Below, piece by piece: positions 38,307 to 50,831 of a stretch of 64,000 nucleotides of DNA (its first letter is position 1; each line of letters starts with the position of its first letter). Source of the DNA: Rotaria macrura (Eukaryota; Rotifera; Eurotatoria; Philodinida; Philodinidae); the NCBI GenBank assembly GCA_900239685.1, contig OENT01000442.1:52275-116274 (forward strand). The letters are read 5' to 3'. A model generated the notes under the pieces. That model was given only the letters and a program-made list of their open reading frames with translations. It was not told the origin of the DNA and did not search any database. The position numbers and the translations under genes are program-made.

Positions 38307-41171
38307 ATATCGATCATTTCTGACAATATATCAACTGGTACTTTATGCTCATCATTAGCATGATCGTAGACGATAGGTTTTACTATTCACTGATGACAAT
38401 ATAAATGTGTGACTTATTTGTTGTCAAGTTCGTCTGTAAATTACTAAATAACGATGAACAATTCATTTCCCATATGGATCCTTATTACGAATCCTTGTGT
38501 ATACGTACAATTACAATTACAAATCATGTAAAATAATATATGTTCAGTAAATGATTGCATTTTATATCTCATTAAAACGTAACTACTTGATGCATCCGGT
38601 TCAATGTCTTAAACTTTTTGATTCTATGAGAAAGATTTTTTCTGAATGTCATGGATGAAAAATGACATTGTCAGTTAAAAATAAATGTAGCTGAGTATCA
38701 TTGAAATAATTGAAACTCAAGCAGAAAAAGTGAGTATACATTTCATTGGTGTCTTCGAGAAATATCCCAGATTGATGTATACAAATGATAAATTGATTAT
38801 ATACTACAATCTGATCCAGTATCAGAGATTAGATATAGATCGTTCTATTTGCATGAACGATATAACATCAGCAAAGTCAAGCTCGATTAAAAAATAATAT
38901 TTAAACGAATAGGCAAACTAGTGTTATCTTATTGACTATCATAAATACCACATTAATTATCTTCTATTTTTGTTTTTGGTACTTGAAACTCTAAGATCAA
39001 AGCATACGTAATTATTGTTATATGCAAAATGATCTTTTGTTAGCAAGATCTGCCTAGACATGACCATCACATAAATGTACTAACGACGAGACATTCGGAG
39101 CATACGATCCGAGCCTAGCATATTATAAAAATGACAATTGAGTTTGACCTAATCTTGAATTTCCATTGATTATTCGATCCAGATTAGGAATCCGTTTTTT
39201 CTTTCTCTTCTCGTTCTGTTGCTTAAGTTGTTGTCAATAACATACGCCTATACATAGGAAACGTACTACCTAGAACTTGCTCGTGATCGTTCTATCAACA
39301 TGTGTGCAGCTCAGTTTAAAGAAACGTACAAACTATACATGTTAGAAAATATTCTTAGATAGACAACGGAACTAAACTTGAGCTCCTACTACAAAGCTCC
39401 CTTTCGAAAGAAGAAGATCTGAAAGCATTGAAATATATTCATGAATGAATTAAAAATTTTCAGTACCAATGACATAAAACAACATTGACACAAGGTGTAA
39501 GAAAACCAAGAAATGGTATTTTTTTTAATTTCTCAACATTTCGCTACCGAAAAACAGAATCTATACGTTGTACAGTTTGAATATCTATGATATTGAACGA
39601 TAAATTAGACTTAACTTCTAGAAAAGATCTCCGTCATCTTTTTGGTTCATTATGTTGTACAGTAAGTCAACAAGAACTCTGATTGCTATATTCTATTCAT
39701 TTAACTTTCACATGAACAGTACGCTTTCTAGCTGTTAGGACGGATAAAATTTTTTGCAGGAATATCATCCATCTACATTCATCAATCGTATGTAAGTTTC
39801 ATTGAAACAGTAGCTATTGGATATTGTAGGAATATTTCTTTAAAATCGACAAGAGAAGATAGATTCAAATTGGTTGACACATTAAAAAATTATAGAGTTG
39901 TTAATTTTTGAAATTTCACTTACCACAATAAGTAGAATACAATAGACTTGATGAAAGCTCCTACTTTCCAAATGCAAAATTGATACGAGAGAACTTTTTC
40001 ACATTAAATTTTTACTGCATGAAATGCTTTCTTCTCTCATATGGCCTGCTGATTGCCACTCCCTTACGTAGATTGAGTATAATAAAATATATTGTCGGTA
40101 TGCGCAAAATTATATAAATACATGCCACACGATGTGACGGTTCAACGACAGAAGACGGAACGAATAGAATTTAAATGAACTCAATATTATTATTTAGCTT
40201 TTAATGTTGTACGCCCGTTTCACACCATGAAGATTCTTTTTCTCTTCTGCTACGAGCACAACGTCCTCTTATTCTCGCCTGTTCTATTATTTACATGACG
40301 TTCTTTTTTCTTCGTCTCTCTCTCTCCGGTGAGTCAATAATATTATCAAATAGACATTTGAAATTTCGTGTCTGTGTTAAACACTCAGAGTAAAATTAAA
40401 TAGAAGCATATTATCCAAATCAATCTATGGAAATAAAAGTTATCAATTGAACACAACTGGAATTTCACTTTATATAAAAGAGAAACTTGTGCCATTCAAA
40501 ACAATATATATCACGAGTCAATCCAAATTTTTGATTGTATAAAATGAAATTTTAATGCATTCAACTATGATTAATAATATTTGTGTCCCCCGCCTCTCCC
40601 ATATAGATCAAGTTACCGTTTTCGATTTTTTTCTAATATCACAACATAGATAAACAAGAAAGATATATTTTAATTTCGGCTTACAGGATCCATGGAAAAT
40701 ACTACATTTTTAGAAATTTATCCGAATAATACCATGTCTTTTTCTATCTGTTACAGTTCATATGGAATCAACAGTAAGAAATAAACAACATAACATGATT
40801 TATTACGTATGAATACTTTATGGTATATGAGTATAATACAAGGAAAAGATCAACGCATCATTTTTATGGATCATATTAAAGTGTTTTACATTTGTTTTTG
40901 GTGTGTATTTATGAATATTTTGTTGTTTTTCTCTCGCACATAATAGAATTGATTTTTCTTTTATAAAAGTCTACAAGTTCAAATGACAAAGCATTGTCCA
41001 AGGAAAGAATAAAGACAAAAGAAAACAAAGGGAAATAAAGAAAAACACTTGCTTGTTCTCGTCATCAAACTAATAATCTACAATTCATAACAATAGAGAA
41101 GAAAAAACTTAATAGCATGAAGAAAAATCGAAAAGTAACATATCTAGATTCGTCGTCTATCTGCCCTGAAT

Positions 41172-41197
41172 TTCGAATGTATACATATACATTCGAA
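41172..41197. other. Perfect 12-bp-arm hairpin in the AEBP2 3'UTR
   Basis: The arm TTCGAATGTATA at 41172-41183 is exactly complementary to 41186-41197, with a 2-nt centre. It lies 17 nt beyond the AEBP2 stop codon on the transcribed strand. It could be an mRNA 3'-end structure or simply an AT-rich palindrome. Confidence 0.7.
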
Positions 41198-41214
41198 TGA
41201 AAGAAAATAATCAA

Positions 41215-42623
41215 CTATTTGTTTTGTAATGCTGAGATTACGGAACGTTTTCGTTGTCCACGAATACGTGTTCGATAACCGTATATGGGTGGTAAAAGAT
41301 GATTAAGTTGAGTAGCATTTAATTCACTGATTGGTACATGTTTTGGTTTTAATTTGATATCCGAACCTTTAATCCATTCACCTGGATGACTACAGAGAAG
41401 AACGATGAATAATCTTAATAATGAATAGAAATTCGTTTATTTATTTATTAATACTTACATATCTTCAGGCGTCCATTCAACGTATTGCTCAATTCGATCG
41501 CCTATCCGTCGTTTCATAGTTATCTTTGAATCAATGATTCATTCAGTTTAAATTCAAAATTCAAAAGTATAACACTTACTTTCGGTTGTAAAACAACTAC
41601 TGTACCCGATTTTTCGGTTGCAAAGTAAGGACATGTGTCGAAGAGACGAGTCAAATGAAATATCTCACTATCAGTGAAACAATCTCGATTGGCAGCTAAA
41701 AATAAATCAGATGTCAATGTCTTATTAAAATCCATGATTATAATCAAGAAATATTGTGAGCTGACTAGAATGACCATTCAGTATTGCAATATTTTCGTGT
41801 TTTCTTTCCCAACACAACTCAAGGATTTTCTTTTACCATCTTCGCTTCGTTCACTATTAGTTATAAAGCAATTCTCATGATCTCCGAACATTTCTTAAAG
41901 TTAATTACCATAAGCAACTGGTACTCCATTAATTTTGGCTCGACGTTTTCGATTAGCTTTTTTCTCATTTGATTGATGTTGAACTTGTTGAAGAAGCATA
42001 TTTTGATATGAACCATTGAGACTTCCAGTACGTAAACAAGAACGATGATTTTCGTCGCCATTGATAACATCAAAATCAGTTGTTCCGATCATTGATGTTT
42101 CAACACTCGTATCAAAAAGCATGGATGCATCTTGTTGTCGTAAATGTGTTTGGACATGTCGTTCAAGTGCAAATTGTGTCGTAAATTGTTCATTACAATT
42201 ATCAAAAACACATCGAAATGGTTTTTCATTTGTATGTTTATGTATATGTTTTTCTAAATAATTAACACTTCGTGATGCTACTTTATAGACTCTACATCCA
42301 ACCCATAGACACATTTGTTCTTTCTTGCCAACTTTTTGTGCATTAACATGTTCAAGAAGATGTTCAAATAAAGATCCATTTATATCACCTGTATGTATAC
42401 AACGATCCCAACGACACTTCTGTTCTTTAGGTTTTTTTTGCGGAACAACAACTGGTGTAGGAACAGTTTCCTGTTGTAGTAATTGTTCTAATGGTGATTG
42501 AAATGGACCATTCGTGTTATTCATTTCAACTGATTCTTCTTTTACGTGGAGTATGGTTGGCTCACTACGACGCGAACGCTTTGAATACCCATTACCATTT
42601 CCAGTAGAAGATGAAGATGCCAT
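41215..42623 (-). CDS. AEBP2: AEBP2-like zinc-finger protein (PRC2 accessory subunit)
   Basis: Four exons (42623-41909, 41695-41580, 41523-41459, 41389-41215) encode 356 aa. A Ser-rich basic N-terminus precedes three C2H2 fingers: CRWDRC...HLLEH, CLWVGCRVY...HIHKH and CVFDNC...HVQTH. The second and third match AEBP2 (CLWKGCKVY, KPFKCV). A basic KANRKRRAK stretch follows. The C-terminal region has WTPEDIHPGEWI, HVPISELNATQL and GYRTRIRGQRKR, corresponding to the AEBP2 C-terminal block that binds RBBP4/SUZ12. It should act in the nucleus with EZH2-SUZ12-EED on H3K27 methylation. Its first finger is less typical. The start Met follows an A-rich leader. TIMM13 ends 166 bp upstream on the same strand. 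Confidence 0.88.
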
Positions 42624-42789
42624 CTAGAATCACAAAAGGAAACATTCCTATGGACGCAAACATATTTCTATTCGTCCTTGTTTACAAAATAAACGAAGAG
42701 ACAAATAGAGAGAAGAAGAAGAAGAAAAAAAAGAAGAGGAGGAAGGTTATTAAACTCTCCTAAAATAACAAAAAAAAACGCTTCAAAAA

Positions 42790-43177
42790 TTAATGATGTG
42801 ATTGTTCACGTTTAATTCGAGTGGCGTATGCTCGAGAAACAATATTCCATGCATCCATATATCGATCAGAACATTGGCTAATACATTTCTAGAAATGACA
42901 TCATTGAGTAATCAATCGAATACAACTAGATACAAAACAAACTTGTTCAGAACTAGATAAAGTACTACCGGGTTTTTGAACACAAGCCTTGAAACATTTA
43001 TCAGACAATTTCTTAAATAATAAAGTTGAAAAAAAGAAGAGTAAAAATGAAAGAAGTTGCAAGTGCAATTATTACTTGAAGAAGTTCTTGAGCATTTTGT
43101 AGAGCAAGTTGTTGTTGTACCGAAGCCATTATTTGTTGACGTTGATTGACATCAAGTTTTTGAGTGTCGAGACTCAT
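42790..43177 (-). CDS. TIMM13: Mitochondrial import inner membrane translocase subunit Tim13
   Basis: Three exons (43177-43076, 43011-42943, 42888-42790) encode 67 residues plus stop from the first two and last segments combined, about 89 aa in total. The twin CX3C motif is present: CFKAC in exon 2 and CISQC in exon 3. Also conserved are NAQELLQ, KLSDKC and [14 protein letters not shown], nearly as in human TIMM13. It works as a Tim8-Tim13 hexameric chaperone in the intermembrane space, carrying membrane proteins to TIM22. I chose the Met before SLDTQKLD. An upstream in-frame Met at 43222 would add 15 residues that the family lacks. Confidence 0.95.
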
Positions 43178-43722
43178 TCCTGTGTTTTGAATTCGTAATA
43201 AAGATCTTAAACAACCAAACAAACATGTATATACATATATGAAAGATTTAGATTAGCTTGTTTTTTATTGTTTTCTTTCTGCCAAAATTCAAATTATAAC
43301 ATAAATACTATGAAAACAAAATTAGAGAAAGAACAACAACACGCCGCACAAGAACATAATTACAGCATTGATTTTTTTTTCACACGGAATGTATTTGATC
43401 TGTATGTAAAGAATATCACAAATTATGAAAGAAGGGGTTAGTCCTGATTCGTCCCCTTATTAATTGCTCCAAACTCGGACCCAAAAAAACGACTCCTAAT
43501 TCGTCCCCATCATAGAAAAGTTAGTGAAAATATATTCCGGATTCGTCCCCAGCAAAAGAATGTTTTTTGTTTAATTGACTCCTGATTCGTCCCCACTCTA
43601 TTTAACTTTAGAACGTTCATTCTTTGCACTATCTATATGCACAACTAGTGACAATGAGAATTGAATTCATTTCTTTTGGCATAACGCGGTAGCCTATAAG
43701 AAAGATGCATGTGATGAATAAG

Positions 43723-43730
43723 TATATAAA
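43723..43730 (+). promoter_or_regulatory. TATA box upstream of FLYWCH ORF
   Basis: TATATAAA lies 59 bp before the ATG at 43789, between the two repeat arms. The spacing suits a core promoter with a short leader. Confidence 0.5.
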
Positions 43731-43788
43731 GGTGGCTGATCGATATACTTTTACTATCAACATTTGTTAGTTGAAAACATATTGAAAT

Positions 43789-44118
43789 ATGCTTAGCTTT
43801 ACTTCAACAGAACGGACAGGTAAGGTTTTAAACTATAATGGTTTACAATATACTCTCAAACGTGAACGGAAAACAGTAGTAGAATGGTGGTGTCGTTTAC
43901 GAAATTGTAAAAGTACACTTTCTTTGTCTCGAGATAATACTGTGATTGCTCGTGAACCAAATGAACATATTCCATCTTGTTTATCTGATGGAAGTAAACT
44001 TATTATGGATCAAACTCTCGGAAATATGAAGAAAAGAGCACGAGAAGAAACAACTACAATTCCCAAAAAATATTCTCAAGAAATCGTATTGGCTAGAGTC
44101 GCGAATCCAGGCACATAA
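43789..44118 (+). CDS. FLYWCH zinc-finger protein encoded in a DNA element
   Basis: A 109-aa protein without introns. Residues 11-65 fit the FLYWCH domain: a G-x-x-Y core ([11 protein letters not shown]), WWCRLRNC with the zinc cysteines, and the His of EPNEHIP followed by a Cys. A short basic tail follows (KKRAREE). The domain binds DNA. In transposons it usually precedes a MULE-type DDE transposase, absent here. It is the only plus-strand gene in the 41-57 kb block, and both its flanks are the element's inverted repeats. It could be a truncated transposon protein or a stand-alone DNA-binding product retained by the element. Confidence 0.75.
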   Translation: MLSFTSTERTGKVLNYNGLQYTLKRERKTVVEWWCRLRNCKSTLSLSRDNTVIAREPNEHIPSCLSDGSKLIMDQTLGNMKKRAREETTTIPKKYSQEIVLARVANPGT

Positions 44119-44438
44119 ACTGGTTTATATTTTTCTGCACTAGGAAGTGTTGACTCCACGCATTATTATCATCGATCCCTGAATTATCCTGTACTTTCAA
44201 AAAATTTACATTACAAATTCATGTTTTTTGAAATCAAGCGGCAATTAATATAATAGGGGACCAATTTAGAGTGGGGACGAATCTGGGAGGGACGAACTTA
44301 GACAGGAGACGAATCCGGGGAAAAAATCAGGGGACGAATCAGGAATCAATTAAGGAGGGACCAGTTGATGGGGGACGTAATAGGGGGCCAATTAGGGGTA
44401 CGCTGAAATAAGTTTGTTTATCTTATTTGTCTGTGTTA

Positions 44439-47400
44439 TTATTGTTGATTGGAAAATTGCATCATCAATCGGGGTGATATTGTATTTAATTTTGGAAATA
44501 AATTTACATCATTACAATCATCTACACTGTGCTCTAAATCACTAGCTTCAATAAGAGATGATGATGTTGTTGAAAGTGATGAACTCAATAGAGAATTATC
44601 CAAACAAATTTGTTTCTTTGGTATCATAAAGTTATTATCTGGAGTTCTAGTTTCGATGACTTGTTGATTTAAAGCGTACAGTTGAAAGCTGAATAGAAAG
44701 AAAATGTAAATATAGCATGTAAAACAGAAATTACAAACAGAAGTAGTATAATCATTAATTGATTTACCAAAAGTTAGTGTTATAAATAGATACATGGAAT
44801 ATAGAAAGTAAGATCTCTTAGAACATTACACTCAGATAAACTTACAAATTCATTTGAATCAATTCGATAACTGTATAAATCGTTGAATTGAATAGAAAAT
44901 TTGATTTAAATTAATTTTAAAATTACTTACGGATTTGTATGGACTTTATTATCATTCTTGCTATTAGTTTTAGTAATAGTTGCATTTGTAAAATAATTTT
45001 CTATTAATTCCTTTAAATTTTTTAATGTTTTTCGGTAATCAGTTTGACGACTGATGATACGACAATGATGCATTAGCTGCAAAAGAAAATGAATTGCAAT
45101 TCTTTCGAATATTGTTCGATAAAATAGCATACTTGACCAATATTTCGATTAAGTAAAAAGAGAGCATATTGAAAAGAATTAAGATCATAGTTGGGATACA
45201 AGAGAAAACTAGAAAAACAAAAGAATCATAATTATTAAAATTTTTCGTCTCTTATCAAATCAATGTATATATATATATATTCGAATAGAATAATGATTTT
45301 GGATTTTCAATTGAAATTTATGATTTTCTCAATCTATAATAGATATAAACACCTACTATTGATGTTGGTTCCATAACAATTATACTGCTGCTAGTATCCG
45401 TTATGTACATAGAAAAAGACAAGAAATTGCTTAGCGAACGACATTGATTGAAATTTCATCGTAATCAAAGAAACGATTATCAAGAACGAAGAAATTCATG
45501 TACAAACTAGTAATACTAGAAGATTCTTCAATACTATTCCAGCATATCTTTAGATTGAAAACTGTTTCAAAAAGAATCTAAAACTGACAGTTTCAATTAG
45601 TTTTCATAGATGATATCAAAGTTCATTCTAAAATGCCCTCGAAATCAATAAATAGATGTACATAGAATCAAATGAAGATTTTAAAGGAAAGCATTTTCTA
45701 TCATATCGAAGAAGATAAAGCGTACTAATAGAATTTCTGTGTCAGACATTCAAATTAGAGTGCACAAGGATATGAACAGAAAATTTCTTGTTATACCAGT
45801 TCATAAAAAAGAACTTGCAAATAGAACAGAATAATTTTATTTGATTTATCTCAATCGATTTCGATAAACTTACTCGCTTGATTGTAATGAATAATCACTA
45901 ATTTTAATTGGTGATGTGCCATAAAATTCGATGGGAAATCGAAGTGGTACTTGGGTAAATTGTGAAATAATAAATATGAAATGTGCACAATATCCGACAG
46001 CTGCTTTAATTTCATTTTCACGTTCACGAGCTTAAATGATTTAGAGATCTTTTTCTTTTCTTAGATTAATATAAAACATAAGAATAACTGACTTAATGAT
46101 GTTTGATAAATTTTATCTTCTGCTGGTGGTAATTTAATATTTCCTATGAAATATTCATCTTGATCATTACTAACAATAGGATAAACATAACGATATATTT
46201 CATTAACGATGTCTTTTTGTCGAAAAACTATCAATTGTGTTAAATCGTGCAGAAGACATCTGTTACAGATAACAAGTATTAATTAGACGTATTTCAAAAA
46301 AAAAGAACAAATGAATATACATACTTCGACTGATTTAAATGATCTATATGCGAACTAAGTTCTTCTTGTTGACGAATAAATTCTAATTGATTTTCTTCTA
46401 ATCGATTTTCTTAATGAAAACAAAAAGAAAGAAGTCGACGTTTATCTTTTGTTTTTTCTACAATCAAATACTTCTGTCTTGAATTAGTTTTTGTTTTACT
46501 TGATTTTCATCCGTACGTTGTTCATACATTGATATTTGTGACTCCAGATATTGTCTCAAACTTTCAACACGTAATCGACGCAATTCACACTCTTTGATCT
46601 AGTCATAAGTTTTAAGTGATAGAGAGAGAGAGAGAAATCTAATGAAACGTGTATTCTATCTTACTCTTGATAAATATTCTTCATGGGCATCAACAAATGT
46701 TTGTAAACGTTCAAGACATTGTACGGATGATCGATGTTCAGCACGTATAGCATCGATAACATTCATCATTCTATGAAGTATGAACAAAATTAGAAAAGGA
46801 GTTCGATATGTAAACGAACCTTAAAATACTCAATTTATTGTAAGATTTGACGAAATGAATACGTTTCGATTTTTTATCCATCACTATTGATGCTTTATCT
46901 TTTAGTTGTGCATTCTTCTGATTATTACTTATTGATTCATTGTCAGTAAATTGATAGCCAAACATTTCTAACCATAGACTATTATTACTTCTCGTTGAAT
47001 CATCACTCTTGAAATTTAACGCAAAAAAATGAATATAAATGTACATTCTCCTTTGACGTACTTAAGTAAAATCTTACCTTACCTGTTCATCAGGGATAAG
47101 TGAATCATCAAGATGAACATCATATTCAAGAAATAGACGACAATTTTCTTCCGATGATGTTATCCATATGCGCAGTACAAAATCTAAAGTGTTTTTCAAA
47201 TTGAAATCAAAACTTGAAAGAAAAAAGATTCAATTGACTATTAAACATTGAATCTGTGGCAAGGCGTTCGTATTTCTTACTGTTCATCCAATTATTTTTC
47301 GATTGCGATTATATTCATTTCATCGTACAATATGATTCGTAATGAATTTTTTATACACTTTTTGTAAATTATAAATGAGCATCTGCTGTTGTGAAATGTT

Positions 47401-48289
47401 CGCATTCAATTCTGATTGAAGTGTACGTTAACATTTTAAGGGGTTATTGAGAATCTACTTAGTCTAATTCAATAACTAAACTACATTATGAAAATAAATC
47501 CTTAAAACTTTTTCGGATATAGATCATCAAGTTTTAAAGAAACGTCTAAATTTATTCAGATTCTGAAAGATTGTTTCTATGGCATGTATACATCTCATTA
47601 TGGAGAAATTCGTAGGAACTCAATTTTTTTAAATATTTCTACTAACTAAAAGTCCCATGTATGTACAAAGTACCTGCTCAGAATTCGATTTTTCACATTT
47701 ATCAAGCCTTCTCGCCACGTAAAGCAAGAACTGAGTAAAAATTTTTCATTTCAAAATCAAACAAAAGATCAAATCATCAGACACATGTACTATATATACA
47801 TATTAAGGAATAGAGACAGTATTTCGAGAAGAAAATTAATGAGCGACATAGACGAAATATCTCTCATGTTACCTTGTAAACATTGAATACTTGCTGGAAA
47901 TTTTAAATAGGACCATTCTGGACTCTAAAATCAATTGAATAACATTTAAAAATGAAAATACACTCTTCACATAATAACTTACACGTTGATTTTCAATTGG
48001 TTCACTTGCATAGAAAGCTAGACAAACAAAGAAAAAGTTCCATATGAAAATAAAAATCAATTTTCTTCCATTTACCAATGGTTTGTTCATTTCTATGCAG
48101 TGTAAAATGCACCATAAAATTAAATTCATTCACTGTTAAATTACGAAGACCCAATGCAGTTATGCTTCTTAGACGTTTCTATTGCAAAAGTAATGTAATA
48201 ACATTCATTGAAAATATTTCATCACATGAACTTACTTTAAGAAATGGTAGAGATACAAGTGGACCTTTTTTTATTGCAGTAAAAGACAT
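44439..48289 (-). CDS. UVRAG: UVRAG homologue (Vps38-like subunit of the class III PI3-kinase complex)
   Basis: Fourteen exons encode 548 aa; traced limits include 48289-48236, 48178-48076, 47183-47083, 47007-46820, 46770-46665, 46598-46472, 46409-46325, 46259-46093, 46030-45874, 45208-45133, 45076-44931 and 44688-44439. The N-terminal C2-like region has RRLRSITALGLRN and HFTLHRNE, then SPEWSYL and FVLRIW. A coiled coil follows (IKECELRRLRVESL, LIVFRQKDIVNEI). The conserved C-terminal domain has YPIVSNDQDEYFIGNIKLP, AVGYCAHFIF, FTQVPLRFPI and FLLNRNIGQL. UVRAG joins VPS34, VPS15 and Beclin-1 to make PI3P on endosomes and promote autophagosome maturation. An in-frame TGA lies just before the chosen start. 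The human Ser-rich C-terminal extension is much reduced. The 3' end abuts the FLYWCH element. Confidence 0.93.
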
Positions 48290-48641
48290 GGCAATTCAAA
48301 CAATATCTCATTGAAAAAACAGTTTTTCTATGTCTTTTCAAACTCTAATATATATATATAAATGTATATCAAACAATTTCTAGAAATAAAAAAGAAGACG
48401 CCATCATATCATCGAAATAGAATGATGGTTTCTTTGTTTCTGAGTTTTTAATGATAGTCATAATAATCACAATTAGAATAATTACACATGTAAAACAATC
48501 ATTTCATATTTTAGGACATATGCGATCGTATCAGGTAAGATGAAATAACAATGGACAACAACTGTTTTTTTCTTTCACAATCATAAATCAAATATTCACA
48601 AAAAGCTCATCTTTGCAGTAAAAAAATACTATTTCTATGTT

Positions 48642-50481
48642 TTAAATGCCCATAACTCCTCCACAGCAACTTTTCAATGCATCTCTGAAACGGCAAAAAT
48701 AAAAGAAAAATTTATTTCTAATATTCCATACGATTAGATTTACCGTGCAAATGGAATATAACTGATTGTATACCAAATCTAGGAAAGATGAATGAAATGT
48801 TTGTTTTTAATTGAAAAACACTTTGCGTTTATCAAAATCTGACTTACAAGAGCGAGAAATTGAATAATAACAAATAGAAGAACAAGTATACCAATTTTAA
48901 TCTAAATATAATGTATACAATTGCAGATAATTGTATCTTGTCTTGTACTGGCTATGTCGACTTACGACAAGTGCAGAAACAAGCGTCATGACAATTGATG
49001 CCTATAAACCAAGTTAAAATATTTTATAGGCTATCACAAAACTAAAGAAGAACAACTAAATTACAAGAAACACCAGCGTGGCTATCCATCGAGTAGAATC
49101 GAACATTTTCTTCAATTGATTAATTGGACCCATCAGAAATACAGTACTAGAAATAGATTCGAACTAAACAAAACAATTTTAACAGCTTTCAATTGACTTA
49201 CGATGCAAGACCGAATATAACTGCAACACTATAGAGTATAGCAAAGCCAGAAAGATTATTGCCCAGAAAATAGATAATTATCGACTAAAATGCAACAAGA
49301 AACTATCAAAACCAAGAAGATATAATCGTTTGTGTGAAATTTTCATGAGAATCTCTAATCGTTCAACACAGTTGTTCTCCTCTGAATGAACAATTATTTA
49401 ATATTGGAAGCGTAGACTTGAATTGCCATGTGATAGTTACGATAATTATCAATCTTCGAAAGAACATTGCTTCTTAAGACTGACTAGCAACATTATTTGA
49501 TTCACACAATAAAGTTACAATTGGATCATGAAATTTTCTTTACCATCCGATATGCGAACAAGCTATCAGAAATCAAATAGCAATTCGCTTATCAAATATT
49601 CTGATATTCAGATCATTGATGAAACATCATTCGACACTTAGATCATCATAGCACAAGTAATAAATTTTTATTCGCCGAAATAATCACTTTTTATCGTTTT
49701 TAAAATCTATGTTATTAAAAACATAAAAGTAAAAATAGAAACTTACTCCAACACCTAGTAAGACAGCAATTAATATACAGAGACCGAATGCTTTTATTCG
49801 TGTATCCCATGACAAGCCAGATATCTATAAAACAAATAGATTGATCATACTTTTGTATTATTATGATGCAAATATGTGTATTGTTTTTTCTATTCATTCA
49901 TCATATAATCATCAGATTTCTCAGGATAGCTCTTGTAATTTCAAGATGAATGGTATTAGTATTCTCCAATAATGTCTTTAGAAAGCAATCGTCAATGAAA
50001 ACATTTCAAACTAATCGATTATCTCACTGACTAGATAATCTATTCGAATAATAACTATACATGGATATCACACATACAAAAAGTAACCTGTTAAAAGATC
50101 TCTTGGAGCGACTATCATTGTTGCGTGATATCAGTATAGCATGACTTATCTATTCAACAATTAATATGATTATATATCTTCAACATCACATCAATGCATG
50201 ACTTGAGACGTTGATTTAATAATTTTCTAATTTACAGGAAACTAACAATGATCAGGCGACAACAAAACTATTCCTTCCATCACAAGAGATCTAATGGTTA
50301 TATTGAAAATAAATTGAAAAAAAAACATTAGATATATGTGTAATTTATTTAGCTTCGAGGAATCAATGAATGATAGTATCCAGCAAATCAATATTTTTAT
50401 GTATTGTCTCACCTCAGACATAATCGCATTTTGTTCTTGTGGTTCTTCATTTGGATTGAAAAATCGTTGAACTTTTTCCAT
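48642..50481 (-). CDS. SFT2D2: SFT2 domain protein, Golgi vesicle transport (SFT2D1/2-like)
   Basis: Eight small exons encode about 159 aa. A short polar N-terminus (EKVQRFFNPNEEPQEQ) leads to ISGLSWDTRIKAFGLC and four hydrophobic spans. Between the spans lie the family blocks FLMGPINQLKKMFDSTR and WYTISYIPFARDALKSCC, which match vertebrate SFT2D1/2 closely. The product is a four-pass Golgi/endosome membrane protein implicated in vesicle fusion, by analogy with yeast Sft2. All splice sites are GT-AG. The first intron (50412-49826) is the longest. UVRAG starts 352 bp downstream and PAH ends 350 bp upstream. Confidence 0.92.
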
Positions 50482-50831
50482 GATAATAATTATTAACTCA
50501 AATTATATACAATATCAAAATAGAAAACAGACAAAAACTAAGAAAATATTTTCATATATATGATGATGCATAGGTCTGTTCTAAAATAGTACTCTATTGA
50601 ATACTGATCTATTTTAAGTATAAACCTGTTTGTTTTATTATTCCATGTTCAATTATAGTGTAATTCTCATTGATAGTGTAAATAATTCCTTTTTCTTTAT
50701 AAAAAAAATATCTAAAATGAAATAATATTCAAAACCATGTCCGTACCACAAACAAAAATCTATCACCAAAAAATAAATATATTAAAATACATGAAAAAAT
50801 TTATCAATGACGAAAAAACGGATCATATGAG

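Larger units (their letters stand above)
35150..41171. other. 6-kb gene-poor stretch between P2X and AEBP2
   Basis: AT-rich. It contains a TATG/TA microsatellite (about 35205-35232) and an AT tract (38279-38306). Open frames up to 82 codons lack recognisable motifs and splice partners. The part next to 35150 must include the P2X promoter. No RNA gene was seen. Confidence 0.55.
43435..44400. mobile_element. DNA element with inverted subterminal repeats and a FLYWCH ORF
   Basis: The left end carries four exact copies of ATTCGTCCCC (43447, 43499, 43541, 43585). The right end carries the reverse complement GGGGACGAAT at 44273 and 44330, with three variants at about 44287, 44313 and 44371. Longer blocks also match in inverted orientation, such as ATTCGTCCCCACTCTA near 43585 and 44273. 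Such iterated subterminal motifs are typical of transposase-binding ends. The interior holds only a FLYWCH ORF and no DDE transposase, so the copy is non-autonomous or reduced. Exact termini and target duplication could not be fixed. FLYWCH domains are commonly linked to Mutator-like transposases. Confidence 0.75.
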
